From Lingula anatina (lineage: Eukaryota; Brachiopoda; Lingulata; Lingulida; Lingulidae), in the NCBI RefSeq assembly GCF_001039355.2, contig NW_019775493.1:126992-165077 (forward strand): 38,086 nucleotides of DNA, written 5' to 3'. A program made the position numbers and the translations under genes. Position 1 is the stretch's first letter; each line of letters begins with the position of its first letter. Below, piece by piece: positions 21,573-33,009 of this stretch. The notes under the pieces were generated by a model. The model did not search any database. It was not told the DNA's origin and saw only the letters and a list, made by a program, of their open reading frames with translations.

Positions 21573-23126
21573 TGTTGGATAAGTCACAAAATGTTGATTG
21601 TTGATTGAAGCCATTCATCACAAACAGGGGCAAGTTGAGGCCGTCTTCTTGGTCTTCCGGAAGACGGTTACATTTTCACTTTAACAATGACGGTATCTAA
21701 TTTTTTCTGTGAAAAGACGGTCAAAAATGAAGGATGGATCAACAAATATAATATGGAAGACTGTCAGAAATCTCTGGATCTGCCTCTGACAAATACGCCT
21801 TTATCAGTTTTTAATCAACACATGGAGTGGAATTATGTTATATATATACAAAATTATAATTTCTATAGTTGCACTGCCCCCTAGAGGTTTTAAGATTTTT
21901 ATGTTTGGAGGATACAAGGCATTATTTTATCTGGATGCGTAGAGTAGATGTGAAGCACATCTACCACAATTTGGAGGCGTGTAGAACGCGAAAAGTGACT
22001 TTTCCATAAATTGAATACGGGTCCAACTAGTCCGGGTCTCCCCCAATAAACATGCATCAGTCTTGATTATCCCTTGATTATTCAAAAGTCCATAAAGTTT
22101 TTTGTACAGACTTAAGTTCCTTGAAATGTGGGTGGGCAGTTTAAGATACCCTTTAAAATACTCTGTAAGATCCACCTCCATTTACCGCTTTACAAAAACA
22201 GAAATAATTGAGTCATTTAAGACATACTGTGTATTTAGTCTGCTTCATTTGCAAATTTCATTTTTTGAATACTATTTTCACCTCCATAGCCAGTATACTA
22301 AATTTGATTAATCATCTGTTTTGTATGAGTCTGATTTCAACTTGTTTGATAGTAAAGAGTGCTGTAGTCAGAGTATAAAATACTCGCTATTTAATTCTTG
22401 CAGCAATTCATATGTGGATGATAAATCTGGAATCTAAATCATAATTATTTGATTTATATTTCATAACGCTTTTCAAAAAGATATATTCTTTTCAAATGCC
22501 TTTTTGCCTTTTATTTTCCAAATTAGGCTATCTTGCAGATTCTTTTATTTCTATTCATTATTCACAATTATAAATAGGTGCACAAGAGATTTTTCATAAT
22601 CTAATTTGGGGTGAGAAGTCGAAAGAAAAAGGTACCCCTTTGTGTATACTACCTCAGAGGAATTAGTATTTTTATTGTAGTATTGTGCTATATGACTTGA
22701 GGAAAAAGAGAAAAATTGCCTTTTTTTCTTTAAGATCTTAAAGCACTTTTAAAAGTAGCCTAGTAAACAAAAACAGCAACGTGTTGATTCCCCCTCTTTT
22801 TAATTTCCAATTTCGTAAATAAAAAACTGTAAAAGGCAAAATGTTAAACATGTATTTAAGATATAAGCAAGGGTATGCAAAAGAAAGATGTACTGAAACC
22901 TGTAATGAATTGTCCCGCAAAGTAAAGCTAGCTACCGTTTTGATAATATATATATATTCCGTTGCGAAAAGTCACTGTGATCAATGCTTTATACTTTTAT
23001 ATATATCATATTTCATTTTCGATGAAACCCCCAACAATTTCAAATAGACCTTCTGATTATAATTGATTTGAATATATATCTCATTGGTCATTGTCTCATC
23101 CGGCGTTAAGGAAAGTCCGGTTCCAG
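21573..23126. other. Intergenic flank downstream of gene C
   Basis: Diverged relative of 13295-14842 behind gene B and nearly identical to 27121-28660 behind gene D. I see no gene; short open frames here have no domain or splice support. Confidence 0.6.
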
Positions 23127-24841
23127 TTATATCAATGTCTTGCAAATGACATTGTGCAACTCGTCACAAGGTGTCGCTTCTGGTTCCAGCGTGGCCTCTC
23201 GGAGCTTCACGCAACGCTGGTTCGGGGCGTTCTTGCCCAGGCTAGAGGCACCTTCGGTCATCAGTTTACCGCTGTCCGCCCAGGTAAACTTGTCCGCTGT
23301 TCCCAAATCGTTGCCACTTGTCCACCAACCTAAACTCAATAGTAATATATAATTTGTTATATTAATATATCACAAACATACTATAAATGTAAAGTTAAGA
23401 AGGAAATTATATTATTGGTATGTAATATACCGAATAATTATATGCCGAGGCATTAATGTCATTACCATACAGTTGAGATCATTTTACATTGTATTCTTTT
23501 ACTGACTTATAATCTTCAGGAATTCATGGAAACCCCTTCAAACATTTACACGTTATGTAAGTGCTGCGCTTGTTTGATGTTGTTGTTTGGAGGAAAGTAT
23601 GCTTAAAAAGTGCATTTGTAATTATTAAAATGATAATGTCCACAACAAATAAAATAAGATAAAATGATAAATATAAAGGATAAAGAATAAAGTTCGAGAA
23701 AATTCGAAGTTCTTACATGTATAATTTAGATGTTCCCGAATTCTCTTTCAAATTTAAGACATTACATTGTTTGTCTTATCATATTTTCTTTTTTTTATTT
23801 AAAATTTCTACTTAATTCTTAAAGACACAATTCATCTCTTACTCTTATCATCTCCGGTTTGTGCCCGAATGAACTCCCGTTCCTCTGGAGACGTGACGGA
23901 CGCCGAGCGTGCTCCGAAGTTTTCTGCGCAGAATAAGTCAGCATCCGCCCAAGACATCTTGTCGAATTCATGGCCGAATCGATAGCAAGTGCCAAGTGTT
24001 TCGTTCATCGTGAAACAGTCAGGACATCTGTTTTCTGGGAGACACCAAAAGTTGAGTAAGGAAAAATTATAGAATGGGATGGAGCTGGTTAAAAAAAAAT
24101 TTTAATGTCTTTTTTTTTCATATCTATGTATATACTCACTTTACCTCACCCCTATTGTTTTGGGAGAAATTGAAATAAGTAAGTGAAAGAAGACAACAGC
24201 TCTTATTGAATTCCATCTCGAACCTGGAGGTAGTTTTGTGTTTGGAGAAAGTCAAATACGTTACTAAATATTCATACGCTTAAAACGACGCACTGTTTGT
24301 TACCCACCCACGCAGCTGTCCCGTAGATCGCTAAGAAGCGTTCTGATCAAAGCCAGGCTGGCGTCGGCCTCGTCCAGTTTTTGGTGATGATCTACAGCCT
24401 GCGGGTCTTGCTCACAGTGGACTTCAACTGGTAAACAAACACACAAAAATAAATTTCAGTACCCACAGATTTGTACGAATCCTATTGCTCGCCACCAACT
24501 TCTATTGCCTGAATCGCACCTTTTACACTTGTAAAACGGTGTATCAAAATCATATCAATTAAAAAATAATTAATTGCTTGATCGATGAAATATAACAAAT
24601 AAATATAATGGATATGCAGTTAGTGAAAATACATCTACACATACCGTGTCTGCATATTTTCCTGGCAATGGCTGTTTTTAAGCTCATCAAGTGTTCTGCA
24701 CTTTTTACCAAGATGACGTGATCGTCTGTAGGCTCAGACGCTATTTGATATAAGAAATCCCTGGAGTGCGTTGTGAAAATGATTGAAGAAGATTATTAGT
24801 TAATGTGTATAATGCTACCTCCTTTCATACATGTGCCTGTG

Positions 24842-24883
<42 letters not shown>

Positions 24884-26381
24884 AGAGAGAGAAAGAGATG
24901 TTAAATATTATTTTAGTTCAATGCGCCTATAGGATTAAACCTAAAGTACGTTATTTTGGACATGAAAATCATAAACGAAATAACCATCTCCCTCATTCAA
25001 ATTTATCAAAATTTGACAAAATAACCTACGGTCTCAGTTTTTGTCCAATTCCTATGGCGAAGATCATGGTACCACCATTTTTAATGTCGTTGGCATACGG
25101 TATTGTGAACTCTTTGTCCGAGTTTGGCCGTCCGTCAGTAACAACGATTGCGATCTTGTGCACACCAGCGCGCATTCCATTCTGTTCCGTAAATATCTCG
25201 TCTTTCAACCTGTACAAACACCCGGACGTGTTCGTTCTATCTCCTCGAACTTCCTTGATCCTCTCCGAGCTCAATATATCGATATCACCAATAATTCCAT
25301 CCAAGTCTGCGGAAGAATGGGAAAAGAAAAAAGAAAACATCTAATTTTCGATAATGACATTGATGTATGAAATTCTATGACGCCCTTTTCGGGATCCATG
25401 ACATAATCCAGCCACTTCCAAGTTAAATAAGCAGAGTGATGTTTTCAATACATTTTTAGTAGGCCCTAATATCATATTTTCTTTTAAACATTTTGAGATC
25501 ATTAGAATTATTTAAACCTTTTTCGTGCTGGAACTTTCTTTTTCCCAGGAGATAAAAAACATTCGTACTTGCTAAATATTTGGTATAAACTCGGACTCAT
25601 GAGGGGTCTTTTAAGACATATTTGAAAATATAAAATAAGGGGCGGTAATATACAGGCCCTTGTGCATTTAATGCAAGTATGATATACGGTATTTTTTCAG
25701 AGAAAGAAACCTACCAAATAATGCCCTAATAAATAGCCGAACAGGTTTGTGTGTATGTGTATATATGTATATGCGTGTGTGTCTGCGTGTGTGAGAAGAT
25801 TAAACATTTGAAAAATTCTAAAGAAGTATCCAGTCCTGACAAATAGCTTATAACCCTTTTAACATCAGCAGCATTTATGTACTCATATTTAAACAAATTT
25901 GTGTCCATGTAAATGCACAATAAATTTTGAAAGTACTGTGGTCAATTTTTTCAATTTCATATCTACCGTAATAGCATTGTCAAAATACTCACCGGAGTTA
26001 TCATTTAGATCAAAAATGGTTGTTGTTTTGACGCTAAATGTTGCCAGCGCAACCTGTGCCGAGTCTGGTCCTATTTGGTATGCTGTGATGAATTCCTTGA
26101 TAAAAACAAGTATATCCTTAAATTCTCGAACTTTGATGCTCTTTGAGGCGTCTAAACAGAATGCGATTTCGACCCTCGGGGGTGGTATGCAATCTGAAAT
26201 AAGAAAGAGAAATGCGTTGGGATGCTGCATGGTTTCGTATGAATAATTCGTAGTGCGGCTTTGATTAAAAATAAGGGATTAGACAGACAACAAAACAATT
26301 ATATATGTATCTTTGAACTGATGATTGGTGTAGTACGAATCATAATAACCAATAACGAATCAAAGTGTCTCGAGATTAAAA

Positions 26382-26439
<58 letters not shown>

Positions 26440-26596
26440 TAAAGAATATTACCACTAGAAAATGAGAAAAAAACTAACCGAAGGATTCCTGTCTTCTGGT
26501 CAACTGCTGTAATTCCCCCTCGAACAATGATGCTCCGAGAGAAGGCGAAACGACGCCACAAACCAACACGTATGAAACAAGGCAGTGGATCTTCAT
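23127..26596 (-). CDS. Gene C: secreted vWA-neck-CTLD protein, complete, seven exons
   Basis: Exons in transcript order are 26479-26596, 25993-26193, 25030-25306, 24645-24760, 24308-24427, 23843-24034 and 23127-23329, again 1227 nt and 408 residues. Signal peptide about 1-22 (here with VSPSLGAS), dibasic LTRRQ, vWA with MIDAS residues DASKS, RTNTSG Thr and VTDGRPN Asp, and the vWA end PDFLYQIASEPTDDHVILV. The neck is VEVHCEQDP...DSCVG, with the Asp/Glu-rich helix DEADASLALIRTLLSDL. The CTLD runs from ENRCPDC to VICKTLI, with an NET glycosylation sequon near residue 288. The exon 5 donor is GTGGGT, weaker than the GTAAGT of A and B. Exon 7 reads MTEGASS, REATLEPEAT and ELHNVIC. No frameshifts or stops. 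It is near-identical to gene D except in exon 7. Confidence 0.88.
24844..24896. repeat. (AC)n(GA)n microsatellite in gene C intron 3
   Basis: A composite dinucleotide tract between exons 3 and 4 of C, equivalent to 885-920 in A and 30379-30440 in D. On the sense strand it reads (TC)n(GT)n. Confidence 0.95.
26384..26437. repeat. (CT)n(GT)n microsatellite in gene C intron 1
   Basis: A composite tract between exons 1 and 2 of C, at the same place as in B (18317-18404) and D (31917-31957). Confidence 0.95.
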
Positions 26597-26633
26597 CGTT
26601 CTGATGTGTGCTATCTACTGCGCGTTCTCCCCA

Positions 26634-26685
26634 TTTATACTGTTTCTTTCACTTCAGTTGAATAGGTAATGACATAATAACCAAT
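26634..26685 (-). promoter_or_regulatory. Gene C core promoter: TATA box and CCAAT/bZIP-like module
   Basis: TATAAA lies at 26634-26639 on the minus strand, 38 bases before the ATG at 26596. ATTGGTTATTATGTCATT at 26668-26685 gives an inverted CCAAT box and an RTCATT half-site, matching gene B in order and spacing. Confidence 0.6.
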
Positions 26686-26940
26686 AACATTTATGGAAGA
26701 GAATGACAAACGCCCATTCAGATAGCACGCTGTGGTATGATCACATTAGGATATACAGTAGTTAATTCAAAATTTAAAAGAAGGCTAGCCCAGATTAATG
26801 CACAAACTTGATATACTCATCCCATAGACATTTTTAAAGAAGGTAGAATGAGTTAAATGAACATACATTGTGTGTGAATTTCCTTTTCACTAGGTACATC
26901 GTCAAAACAAGGAGTTGTAATTTATATCAAATTTTTTTTA

Positions 26941-26941
26941 N
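26941..26941. other. Single-N assembly junction
   Basis: One ambiguous base lies between the two 5.5-kb units carrying genes C and D, in the same relation to the repeat as the N at 6196 has to the 5-kb units. Confidence 0.9.
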
Positions 26942-27081
26942 TTATTGCTTTAATTGTCGGACAAAAAGCCACAAGAGATTGGAAATACCTTATTAATTAA
27001 TTAATTATTATTATTATTATTATTATTTTCGATAGCCCATACCAGCACTTGTTAACGATAGCTTACACCCTTTTTGTTCAC

Positions 27082-27120
27082 CTGGTGGTTTCTTCCTTTC
27101 CTAGCTCCTCTAGACGTCAT
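27082..27120 (-). pseudogene. TRPT1: Orphan copy of TRPT1 exon 1 (unit D)
   Basis: The minus strand reads MTSRGARKGRNHQ and then GTGAAC. It is the partner of 21534-21572 and again has no further TRPT1 exons beside it. Confidence 0.7.
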
Positions 27121-28660
27121 TGTTGGAGTAAGTCACAAAATGTTGACTGTTGATTGAAGCCATTCATCACAAACAGGGGCAAATTGAGGCCGTCTCCTGG
27201 TTCTTCCGTCTGGGTCTTACATTTCAATTACGTCTCAATTTAACAATGACGGTATCTAATTTTTTCTGTGAAAAGACGGTCAAAAATGAAGGATGGATCA
27301 ACAAATATAATTTGGAAGACTGTCAGAAATCTCTGGATCTGCCTCTGACAAATACGCCTTTATCATTTTTTAATCAACACATGGAGTGGAATTATGCTAC
27401 ATATACGAAAATATAATTTCTATAGTTGCACTGCTCCACAGATGTTTTAAGTTTTTTATGTTTGGAGGATAGAAAGCAATATTTTATCTGGATGAGGAGA
27501 GTAGATGTGAAGCACATCTACCACAATTTGGAGGCGTGTAGAACGCGAAAAGTGACTTTTCCATAAATTGAATACGGGTCCAACTTGTCCGGGTCTCTCC
27601 CAATAAACATGCATCAGTCTTGATTATCCCATTCAAAAGTCCATTAAGTTTTTGTAAAGACTTAAGTTCCTTGAAATGTGGGTGGGCAGTTTAAGATACC
27701 CTTTAAAATACTCTGCAAGATCCACCTCCATTGACCGCTTTACAAAAACAGAATTAATTGAGTCATTCAAGATATTATACTGTGTATTTAGTCTGCTTCA
27801 TTTGCAAATTTCATTTTTTTGAATACTATTTTCACCTCCGTAGCCAGTATACTAAATTTGATTAATCATCTGTTTTGTAGGAGTTTGATTTCAACTTGTT
27901 TGATAGTAAAGAGTGCTGTAGTCAGAGTATAAAATACTCGCTATTTAATTCTTGCAGCAATTCATATGTGGACGATAAATCTGGAATCTAAAGCATAATT
28001 ATTTGATTTATATTTCATAACGCTTTTCAAAAAGATATATTCTTTTCAAATGCCTTTTGTCATTTATTTTCCAAATTAGGCTATCTTGCAGATTCTTTTA
28101 TTTCTATTCATTATGCACAATTATAAATAGGTGCACAAGAGATTTTTCAAAATCTAATTTGAAGTTCGAAAGAAAAAGTTACCCCTTTGTGTATACTACC
28201 TCAGAGGAATTAGTATTTTTATTGTAGTATTGTGTTATATGACTTGAGGAAAAAGAGAAAAATTGCCTTTTTTCTTTAAGATCTTAAAGCACTTTTAAAA
28301 GTAGTAAACAAAAACAGCAACGTGTTGATTCCCCCTCTTTTTAATTTCCAATTTAGTAAATAAAAAACTGTAAAAGGCAAAATGTTAAACATGTATTTAA
28401 GATATAAGCAAGGGTATGCAAAAGAAAGATGTACTGAAACCTGTAATGAACTGCCCTGCAAAGTAAAGCTAGCTACCGTTTTGATAATATATATATTCCG
28501 TTGCGAAAAGTCACTGTGATCAATGCTTTTATATATATCATATTTCATTTTCGATGAAACCCCCAACAATATCAAATAGACCTTTTGATTATAATTGATT
28601 TAAATATATATATCTCATTGGTCATTGTCTCATCCGGCGTTAAGGAAAGTCCGGTTCCAG
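27121..28660. other. Intergenic flank downstream of gene D
   Basis: Near-identical to 21573-23126 and related to 13295-14842. No gene seen. Confidence 0.6.
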
Positions 28661-30377
28661 TTATATCAACGTCTTACATATGACATGGTGCAACTCGTCA
28701 CAAGGTGTCGCATCTGGTTCCAGCGTGTTCTCCCGGAGCTTCACGCAACGCTGGTTCGGTGCGTTCTTGCCCAAGCTAGAGGCATCTTCGGTCATCAGTT
28801 TACCGCTGTCCGCCCAGGTAAACTTGTCCGCTGTTCCCAAATCGTTGCCACTACTCCACCAACCTAAACTCAATAGTAATATATAATTTGTTATATTAAT
28901 ATATCACAAACATACTTTTGATGTAAAGTTAAGAAGGAAATTATATTATTGGCATGCAATATACTGAATAGTTATATACCGAGGCATTAATGTCATTTAC
29001 ATACAGTTGAGATCATTTTACATTGTATTCTTTTACTGACTTATAATCTTCAGGAATTCATGGAAACCCCTTCAAACATTTACACGTTATGTAAGTGCTG
29101 CGCTTGTTTGATGGTGTTGTTTGGAGGAAAGTATGCTTAAAAGGTGCATTTGTAATTATTAAAATGATAATGTCCACAGCAAATAAATAAAATAAAATGA
29201 TAAATATAAAGGATAAAGAATAAAGTTCGAGAAAATTCGAAGTTCTTACATGTATAATTTAGATGTTTCCGATTTCTCTTTCAATTTAAGACATTACATT
29301 GCTTGTCATATCAAATTTTCTTTTTTTAATTTAAAATTTTCTACTTTTAATTCTTAAAGACACAATTCATCTCTTACTCTTATCATCTCCGGTTTGTGCC
29401 CGGATGAATTCCCGTTCCTCTGGAGACGTGACGGATGCCGAGCGTGCTCCGAAGTTTTCTGCGCAGAATAAGTCAGCATCCGCCCAAGTCACCTTGTCGA
29501 ATTCATGGCCGAATCGATAGCAAGTGCCAAGTGTTTCGTTCATCGTGAAACAGTCAGGACATCTGTTTTCTGGGAGACACCAAAAGTTGAGTAAGGAAAA
29601 ATTATAGAATGGGATGGAGCTGGTTAAAAAAAAATTTTAATGTCTTTTTTTTTTTCATATCTATGTATATACTCACTTTACCTCACCCCTATTGTTTTGG
29701 GAGAAATTGAAATAAGTAAGTGAAAGAAGACAACAGCTCTTATTGAATTCCATCTCGAACCTAGAGGTAGTTTTGTGTTTGGGGAAAGTCAAATACGTAC
29801 TAAATATTCATACGCTTAAAACGACGCACTGTTTGTTACCCACCCACGCAGCTGTCCCGTAGATCGCTAAGAAGCGTTCTGATCAAAGCCAGGCTGGCGT
29901 CGGCCTCGTCCAGTTTTTGGTGATGATCTACAGCCTGCGGGTCTTGCTCACAGTGGACTTCAACTGGTAAACAAACACACAAAAATAAATTTCAGTACCC
30001 ACAGATTTGTACGAATCCTATTGCTCGCCACCAACTTCTATTGCCTGAATCGCACCTTTTACACTTGTAAAACGGTGTATCAAAATCATATCAATTAAAA
30101 AATAATTAATTGCTTGATCGATGAAATATAATAAATAAATATAATGGATATGCAGTTAGTGAAAATACATCTACACATACCGTGTCTGCATATTTTCCTG
30201 GCAATGGCTGTTTTTAAGCTCATCAAGTGTTCTGCACTTTTTACCAAGATGACGTGATCGTCTGTAGGCTCAGACGCTATTTGATATAAGAAATCCCTGG
30301 AGTGCGTTGTGAAAATGATTGAAGAAGATTATTAGTTAATGTGTATAATGCTACCTTCTTTCATACATGTGCGTGTG

Positions 30378-30423
<46 letters not shown>

Positions 30424-31916
30424 AGAGAGAGAGAGAAAGAGATGTTAAATATTATTTTAGTTCAATGCGCCTATAGGATTAAACCTAAAGTACGTTATTT
30501 TGGACATGGAAATCATAAACGAAATAACCATCTCCCTCATTCAAATTTATCAAAATTTGACAAAATAACCTACGGTCTCAGTTTTTGTCCAATTCCTATG
30601 GCGAAGATCATGGTACCACCATTTTTAATGTCGTTGGCATACGGTATTGTGAACTCTTTGTCCGAGTTTGGCCGTCCGTCAGTAACAACGATTGCGATCT
30701 TGTGCACGCCAGCGCGCATTCCATTCTGTTCCGTAAATATCTCGTCTTTCAACCTGTACAAACACCCGGACGTGTTCGTTCTATCTCCTCGAACTTCCTT
30801 GATCCTCTCCGAGCTCAATATATCGATATCACCAATAATTCCATCCAAGTCTGCGGAAGAATGGGAAAAGAAAAAAGAAAACATCTAATTTTCGATAATG
30901 ACATTGATGTATGAAATTCTATGACGCCCTTTTCGGGATCCATGACATAATCCAGCCACTTCCAAGTTAAATAAGCAGAGTGATGTTTTCAATACATTTT
31001 TAGTAGGCCCTAATATCATATTTTCTTTTAAACATTTTGAGATCATTAGAATTATTTAAACCTTTTTCGTGCTGGAACTTTCTTTTTCCCAGGAGATAAA
31101 AAACATTCGTACTTGCTAAATATTTGGTATAAACTCGGACTCATGAGGGGTCTTTTAAGACATATTTAAAAATATAAAATAAGGGTCGGTAATATACAGG
31201 CCCTTGTGCATTTAATGCAAGTATGATATACGGTATTTTTTCAGAGAAAGAAACCTACCAAATAATGCCCTAATAAATAGCCGAACAGGTTTGTGTGTAT
31301 GTGTATGCGTGTGTGTCTGCGTGTGTGAGAATATTTAAACATTTGAAAAATTCTAAAGAAGTATCCAGTCCTGACAAATAGCTTATAACCCTTTTAACAT
31401 CAGCAGCATTTATGTATTCATATTTAAACAAATTTGTGTCCATGTAAATGCACAATAAATTTTGAAAGTACTGTGGTCAATTTTTTCAATTTCATATCTA
31501 CCGTAATAGCATTGTCAAAATACTCACCGGAGTTATCATTTAGATCAAAAATGGTTGTTGTTTTGACGCTAAATGTTGCCAGCGCAACCTGTGCCGCGTC
31601 TGGTCCTATATTATATGCTGTGATGAATTCCTTGATAAAAACAAGTATATCCTTAAATTCTCGAACTTTGATGCTCTTTGAGGCGTCTAAACAGAATGCG
31701 ATTTCGACCCTCGGGGGTGGTATGCAATCTGAAATAAGAAAGAGAAATGCGTTGGGATGCTGCATGGTTTCGTATGAATAATTCGTAGTGCGGCTTTGAT
31801 TAAAAATAAGGGATTAGACAGACAACAAAACAATTATATATGTATCTTTGAACTGATGATTGGTGTAGTACGAATCATAATAACCAATAACGAATCAAAG
31901 TGTCTCGAGATTAAAA

Positions 31917-31960
<44 letters not shown>

Positions 31961-32117
31961 TAAAGAATATTACCACTAGAAAATGAGAAAAAAACTAACC
32001 GAAGGATTCCTGTCTTCTGGTCAACTGCTGTAATTCCCCCTCGAACAATGATGCTCCGAGAGAAAGCGAAACGACGCCACAAACCAACACGTATGAAACA
32101 AGGCAGTGGATCTTCAT
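28661..32117 (-). CDS. Gene D: secreted vWA-neck-CTLD protein, complete, seven exons
   Basis: Exons in transcript order are 32000-32117, 31528-31728, 30574-30850, 30181-30296, 29844-29963, 29378-29569 and 28661-28863: 1227 nt, 408 residues. Signal peptide (VSLSLGAS end), dibasic LTRRQ, vWA with intact MIDAS, neck and CTLD are as in gene C. Exons 3, 4 and 5 encode the same residues as C. Differences are NIGPDAA against QIGPDSA in exon 2, KVTWADAD against KMSWADAD in exon 6, and several in exon 7: WWSSG, MTEDASS, RENTLEPDAT, ELHHVIC. In exon 7, D shares TED and ENT with gene A rather than with C. There are no stops or frameshifts. Whether D is a separate locus or the other allele of C cannot be settled from the sequence. 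Confidence 0.86.
30379..30440. repeat. (AC)n(GA)n microsatellite in gene D intron 3
   Basis: A composite tract equivalent to 24844-24896 in C, slightly longer here. Confidence 0.95.
31917..31957. repeat. (CT)n(GT)n microsatellite in gene D intron 1
   Basis: A shorter version of the tract at 26384-26437 in gene C. Confidence 0.95.
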
Positions 32118-32154
32118 CGTTCTGATGTGTGCTATCTACTGCGCGTTCTCCCCA

Positions 32155-32206
32155 TTTATACTGTTTCTTTCACTTCAGTTGAATAGGTAATGACATAATA
32201 ACCAAT
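32155..32206 (-). promoter_or_regulatory. Gene D core promoter: TATA box and CCAAT/bZIP-like module
   Basis: TATAAA lies at 32155-32160 on the minus strand, 38 bases before the ATG at 32117, with ATTGGTTATTATGTCATT at 32189-32206. Same layout as B and C. Confidence 0.6.
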
Positions 32207-32461
32207 AACATTTATGGAAGAGAATGACAAACGCCCATTCAGATAGCACGCTGTGGTATGATCACATTAGGATATACAGTAGTTAATTCAAAATTTAAAA
32301 GAAGGCTAGCCCAGATTAATGCACAAACTTGATATACTAAGCAGCTCATCCCATAGACATTTTTAAAGAAGGTAGAATGAGTTAAATGAACATACACTGT
32401 GTGTGAATTTCCTTTTCACTAGGTACATCGTCAAAACAAGGAGTTGTAATTTATATCAAAT

Positions 32462-33009
32462 GTTTTTAAATTTAAAATTCGATATGGACTGGAAGCATAA
32501 AAATTTGTTATGCGTTTTTCCACCCCTTAATTCCTTGTATTGTCGCCGTTCTATCAAGAGATATGATAATAATAATAAAACCCAAAAAGAGCAACGGGCA
32601 ACTGGCGACCCTTCTAAAACGAAAAACATTTTAAAATACTGTCTTAAAGATTTAAATAAGTTTTTACTGCCTCAATCCAGGCTAAACTTGTAGTGGTCCC
32701 CTCAAGTACGGTATTATCAGTCTAGATATTTACTTAAAAAAAACAAGCTTAATATCTTCACATATGTAAACTAATGCAGATTAATCTTGGTTCAAAGAAG
32801 ATATAGACATACTAAAGGAACGGCTTTTAATGAAACAAAGTGAATTGTATAGGAACTGTCTTGCCTATAAAGTCTTCTATAATTGTTATTCCAATCTTTT
32901 TTTTTTTTTTTTTTTTTTTGCTATAATATATTACTAATTATAAGATTGACATTAAAATAAGCCATAAATATGACGGCCTTAGAGCGAAAACGTTCTACAC
33001 GTAAAATCA
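32462..33009. other. Non-coding stretch, nothing recognised
   Basis: AT-rich, with an AATAATAAT tract near 32568 and a poly-T run at 32899-32919. A plus-strand open frame (32403-32693) begins inside the repeat unit and crosses its edge, which argues against a real gene. Confidence 0.5.

Larger units (their letters stand above)
21419..26932 (+). repeat. Long direct repeat unit carrying gene C (about 5.5 kb)
   Basis: Near-identical to 26950-32461 in the same orientation across intergenic DNA, all exons and all introns, differing by substitutions, microsatellite length and small indels. The right edge lies next to the single N at 26941. Confidence 0.88.
26950..32461 (+). repeat. Long direct repeat unit carrying gene D (about 5.5 kb)
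   Basis: Second copy of 21419-26932. Sequence after about 32461 is not shared with the end of unit C. A TTA trinucleotide run (27003-27026) replaces a shorter stretch in unit C. Confidence 0.88.

Noticed and set aside
24805-25344. Long plus-strand open frame of 179 codons (and 30442-30888)
   Set aside because: It runs antisense across vWA exon 3 and through the microsatellite; its repetitive His-Thr start comes from CACA repeats.
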